Origin: Serratia marcescens subsp. marcescens ATCC 13880
GTDB lineage: Bacteria; Pseudomonadota; Gammaproteobacteria; Enterobacterales; Enterobacteriaceae
Direction: 5' to 3'
Assembly (NCBI RefSeq): GCF_017299535.1
Contig: NZ_CP071238.1
Location: 2,480,001 to 2,544,000, forward strand
Length of the DNA stretch: 64,000 nt
Shown here: piece after piece, positions 63,237 through 64,000 of the stretch
How the letters are laid out: every line of letters begins with the position of its first letter
Position numbering within the stretch: the stretch's first letter is position 1
Translations under genes and position numbers: made by a program
Notes under the pieces: model-generated
What the model saw: only the letters and a program-made list of their open reading frames with translations
What the model was told of the DNA's origin: nothing
Database searches by the model: none

Positions 63237-63264
63237 ATTTAACATAATATACATTATGCGCACC
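63237..63264 (-). other. dif: dif site, XerCD chromosome dimer resolution
   Basis: Read on the minus strand, the XerC-side arm GGTGCGCATAA, the central TGTATA and the XerD-side arm TTATGTTAAAT are in order and contiguous. This is identical to E. coli dif as I remember it. XerC and XerD recombine chromosome dimers here at division. It sits between the DUF4440-like gene and a GrpB remnant, and it shares a base with the latter's stop codon. It defines the position of the replication terminus. Confidence 0.95.
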
Positions 63265-63746
63265 TAAGTGGTGATATGTGGATTCTGCCGTCCAGGCCTG
63301 ATTACTTGGGGTTTCTCCTGCGGCCAACCAGGCCAGCGCAGCGCCAACTGCTCATGCCGCTGAACAAATTCGTTTTTCAACCGGCCATAAGCCGCCGGGT
63401 TTTGCCGGCTGTCTTCTGCTGCCTGACGTTTGATTGCCGCATATTGCTGAGCAACATCATGATGCTTGCGCAGATAATCTCTGAACGCCAAATGTCTGAT
63501 CACCTGTTCACTTCCTGCAGTAAATGCATGATTGCCGTTTCCCTTGATGTAGTAACGCCTGCCGGCTATGCCGTTCTCGCCGCGCGGCGTAGATCTCATA
63601 TCATGCATCCTGTCATTCAAACCATCCAACGCCGCCAGGCTTTCAACTTCTAGCAAGATATCAATCGCTGGTTTGGCCGGCAGCTCCTGCTGATGAATTG
63701 CCGTTAACATGCCGGCCAGTATGCGCTCTGTCATTTCCTGCCCCAA
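63264..63746 (-). pseudogene. GrpB-family protein, apparently 5'-truncated
   Basis: About 160 residues. AKPAIDILLEVESLAALDGLND, GIAGRRYYIKGNG and VIRHLAFRDYLRKHHDVAQQYAAIKRQAAED match the C-terminal two thirds of GrpB/UPF0157 proteins. The N-terminal part that carries the GSTSVPG-type active-site motif is missing; AIHQQELP stands in its place. No ATG with a ribosome site is found upstream, and the only start is a TTG. Its stop uses the first base of dif. It is probably a decayed gene, although an unusual short member cannot be excluded. Confidence 0.65.
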
Positions 63747-63809
63747 TAATGATGACTGGGCATAGTTTTCTATGGCGCCTACCTGCCGGTATTGGCCAGA
63801 AATCCCCTG

Positions 63810-63840
63810 CTTTTTTTGATCGCGCTACGTGAAATCTGAT
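63810..63840 (-). repeat. Copy 3 of the ACGTAGCGCGATC repeat (inverted)
   Basis: On the minus strand ATCAGATTTCACGTAGCGCG then ATCAAAAAAAGC. It lies about 545 bases right of dif, in the opposite orientation to copy 2, so the two copies flank dif as an inverted pair. A partial relative (TGCAGATTTCAC) occurs at 63863-63874. Confidence 0.75.
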
Positions 63841-64000
63841 AAAACGTGGCGGCTACGATACTGCAGATTTCACCCAAACGCGTCACTTAAACGGGCAGTA
63901 TTTGCACGCTAAATGCGCATTGGCGCGCGTTTGATCGCTTTCGGCACGCACCTCGGCGTTGGCTATACTGAATGGGAACATTCCTCCTCGCTCCAGGAGC
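63841..64000. other. Window end, probable promoter of a gene off the edge
   Basis: No gene is complete here. TTGGCTATACT near 63960 resembles an extended -10, and CCAGGAG at the last bases could be a ribosome site for a rightward gene starting beyond the window. Confidence 0.35.

Noticed and set aside
63237..63840. An XerCD-dependent integrated element between repeat copies
   Set aside because: Only one dif-like site is visible, whereas an integrated element would leave two.
1..64000. CRISPR arrays, tRNA or rRNA genes, complete insertion sequences and prophage genes
   Set aside because: None seen: no regularly spaced repeats, no cloverleaf with conserved arms, no transposase or integrase frame.

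Overview
This window is chromosomal DNA of Serratia marcescens or a very close relative. The strongest species clue is a 1045-residue extracellular serine protease autotransporter (15127-18264) that matches S. marcescens PrtS/Ssp in length and active-site positions. The rest is high-GC enterobacterial sequence with a complete pqqABCDEF cluster. The window lies at the replication terminus. A 28-bp sequence at 63237-63264 is identical to the E. coli dif site as I remember it, a matS (MatP) site sits at 26599-26611, and five KOPS-type octamers found by eye all point toward dif.

Layout. 1-5004: end of a LysR gene, a SelT-like protein and a sulfide/persulfide module (sulfide:quinone oxidoreductase, divergent TauE-type exporter and Blh persulfide dioxygenase). 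5272-9912: alcohol and aldehyde oxidation (adhP, aldB-like) with a divergent sigma-54 activator and a sigma-54 promoter. 9968-14321: amino-acid binding protein, MFS exporter, GGDEF-EAL protein. 14322-18322: Fur-box promoter and long leader ahead of prtS. 18404-25852: pqq cluster with a dipeptidase and an O-methyltransferase on the same strand. 25946-29897: regulators plus a small cyclase/carboxymuconolactone-decarboxylase operon. 29917-32787: dat-ddc (diaminobutyrate to 1,3-diaminopropane). 33293-34991: flavin oxidoreductase with a divergent MerR. 34988-37685: an accessory enolase, a universal stress protein and a DHH-type pyrophosphatase. 37978-46358: diguanylate cyclase, AraC and LysR regulators, MFS, FAD oxidoreductase, cupin. 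46400-52593: a TetR-RND efflux island that looks acquired. 52724-57338: PLD enzyme, ArsR-controlled thioredoxin/MAPEG pair, TonB-like lipoprotein, alcohol dehydrogenase. 57401-61859: a LacI-controlled sugar module with four operator-like sites. 61894-64000: an AT-rich orphan membrane protein and the dif neighbourhood, flanked by inverted copies of a short repeat.

Wiring. Several regulatory circuits can be read from the DNA. They are a sigma-54 promoter beside its likely activator, a MerR-type promoter with a 19-bp spacer, two identical-geometry TetR operators, a 54-bp ArsR palindrome, a LysR palindrome, four LacI-type operators and a Fur box ahead of prtS. All functions are inferred from sequence features and family knowledge; no database search was run.
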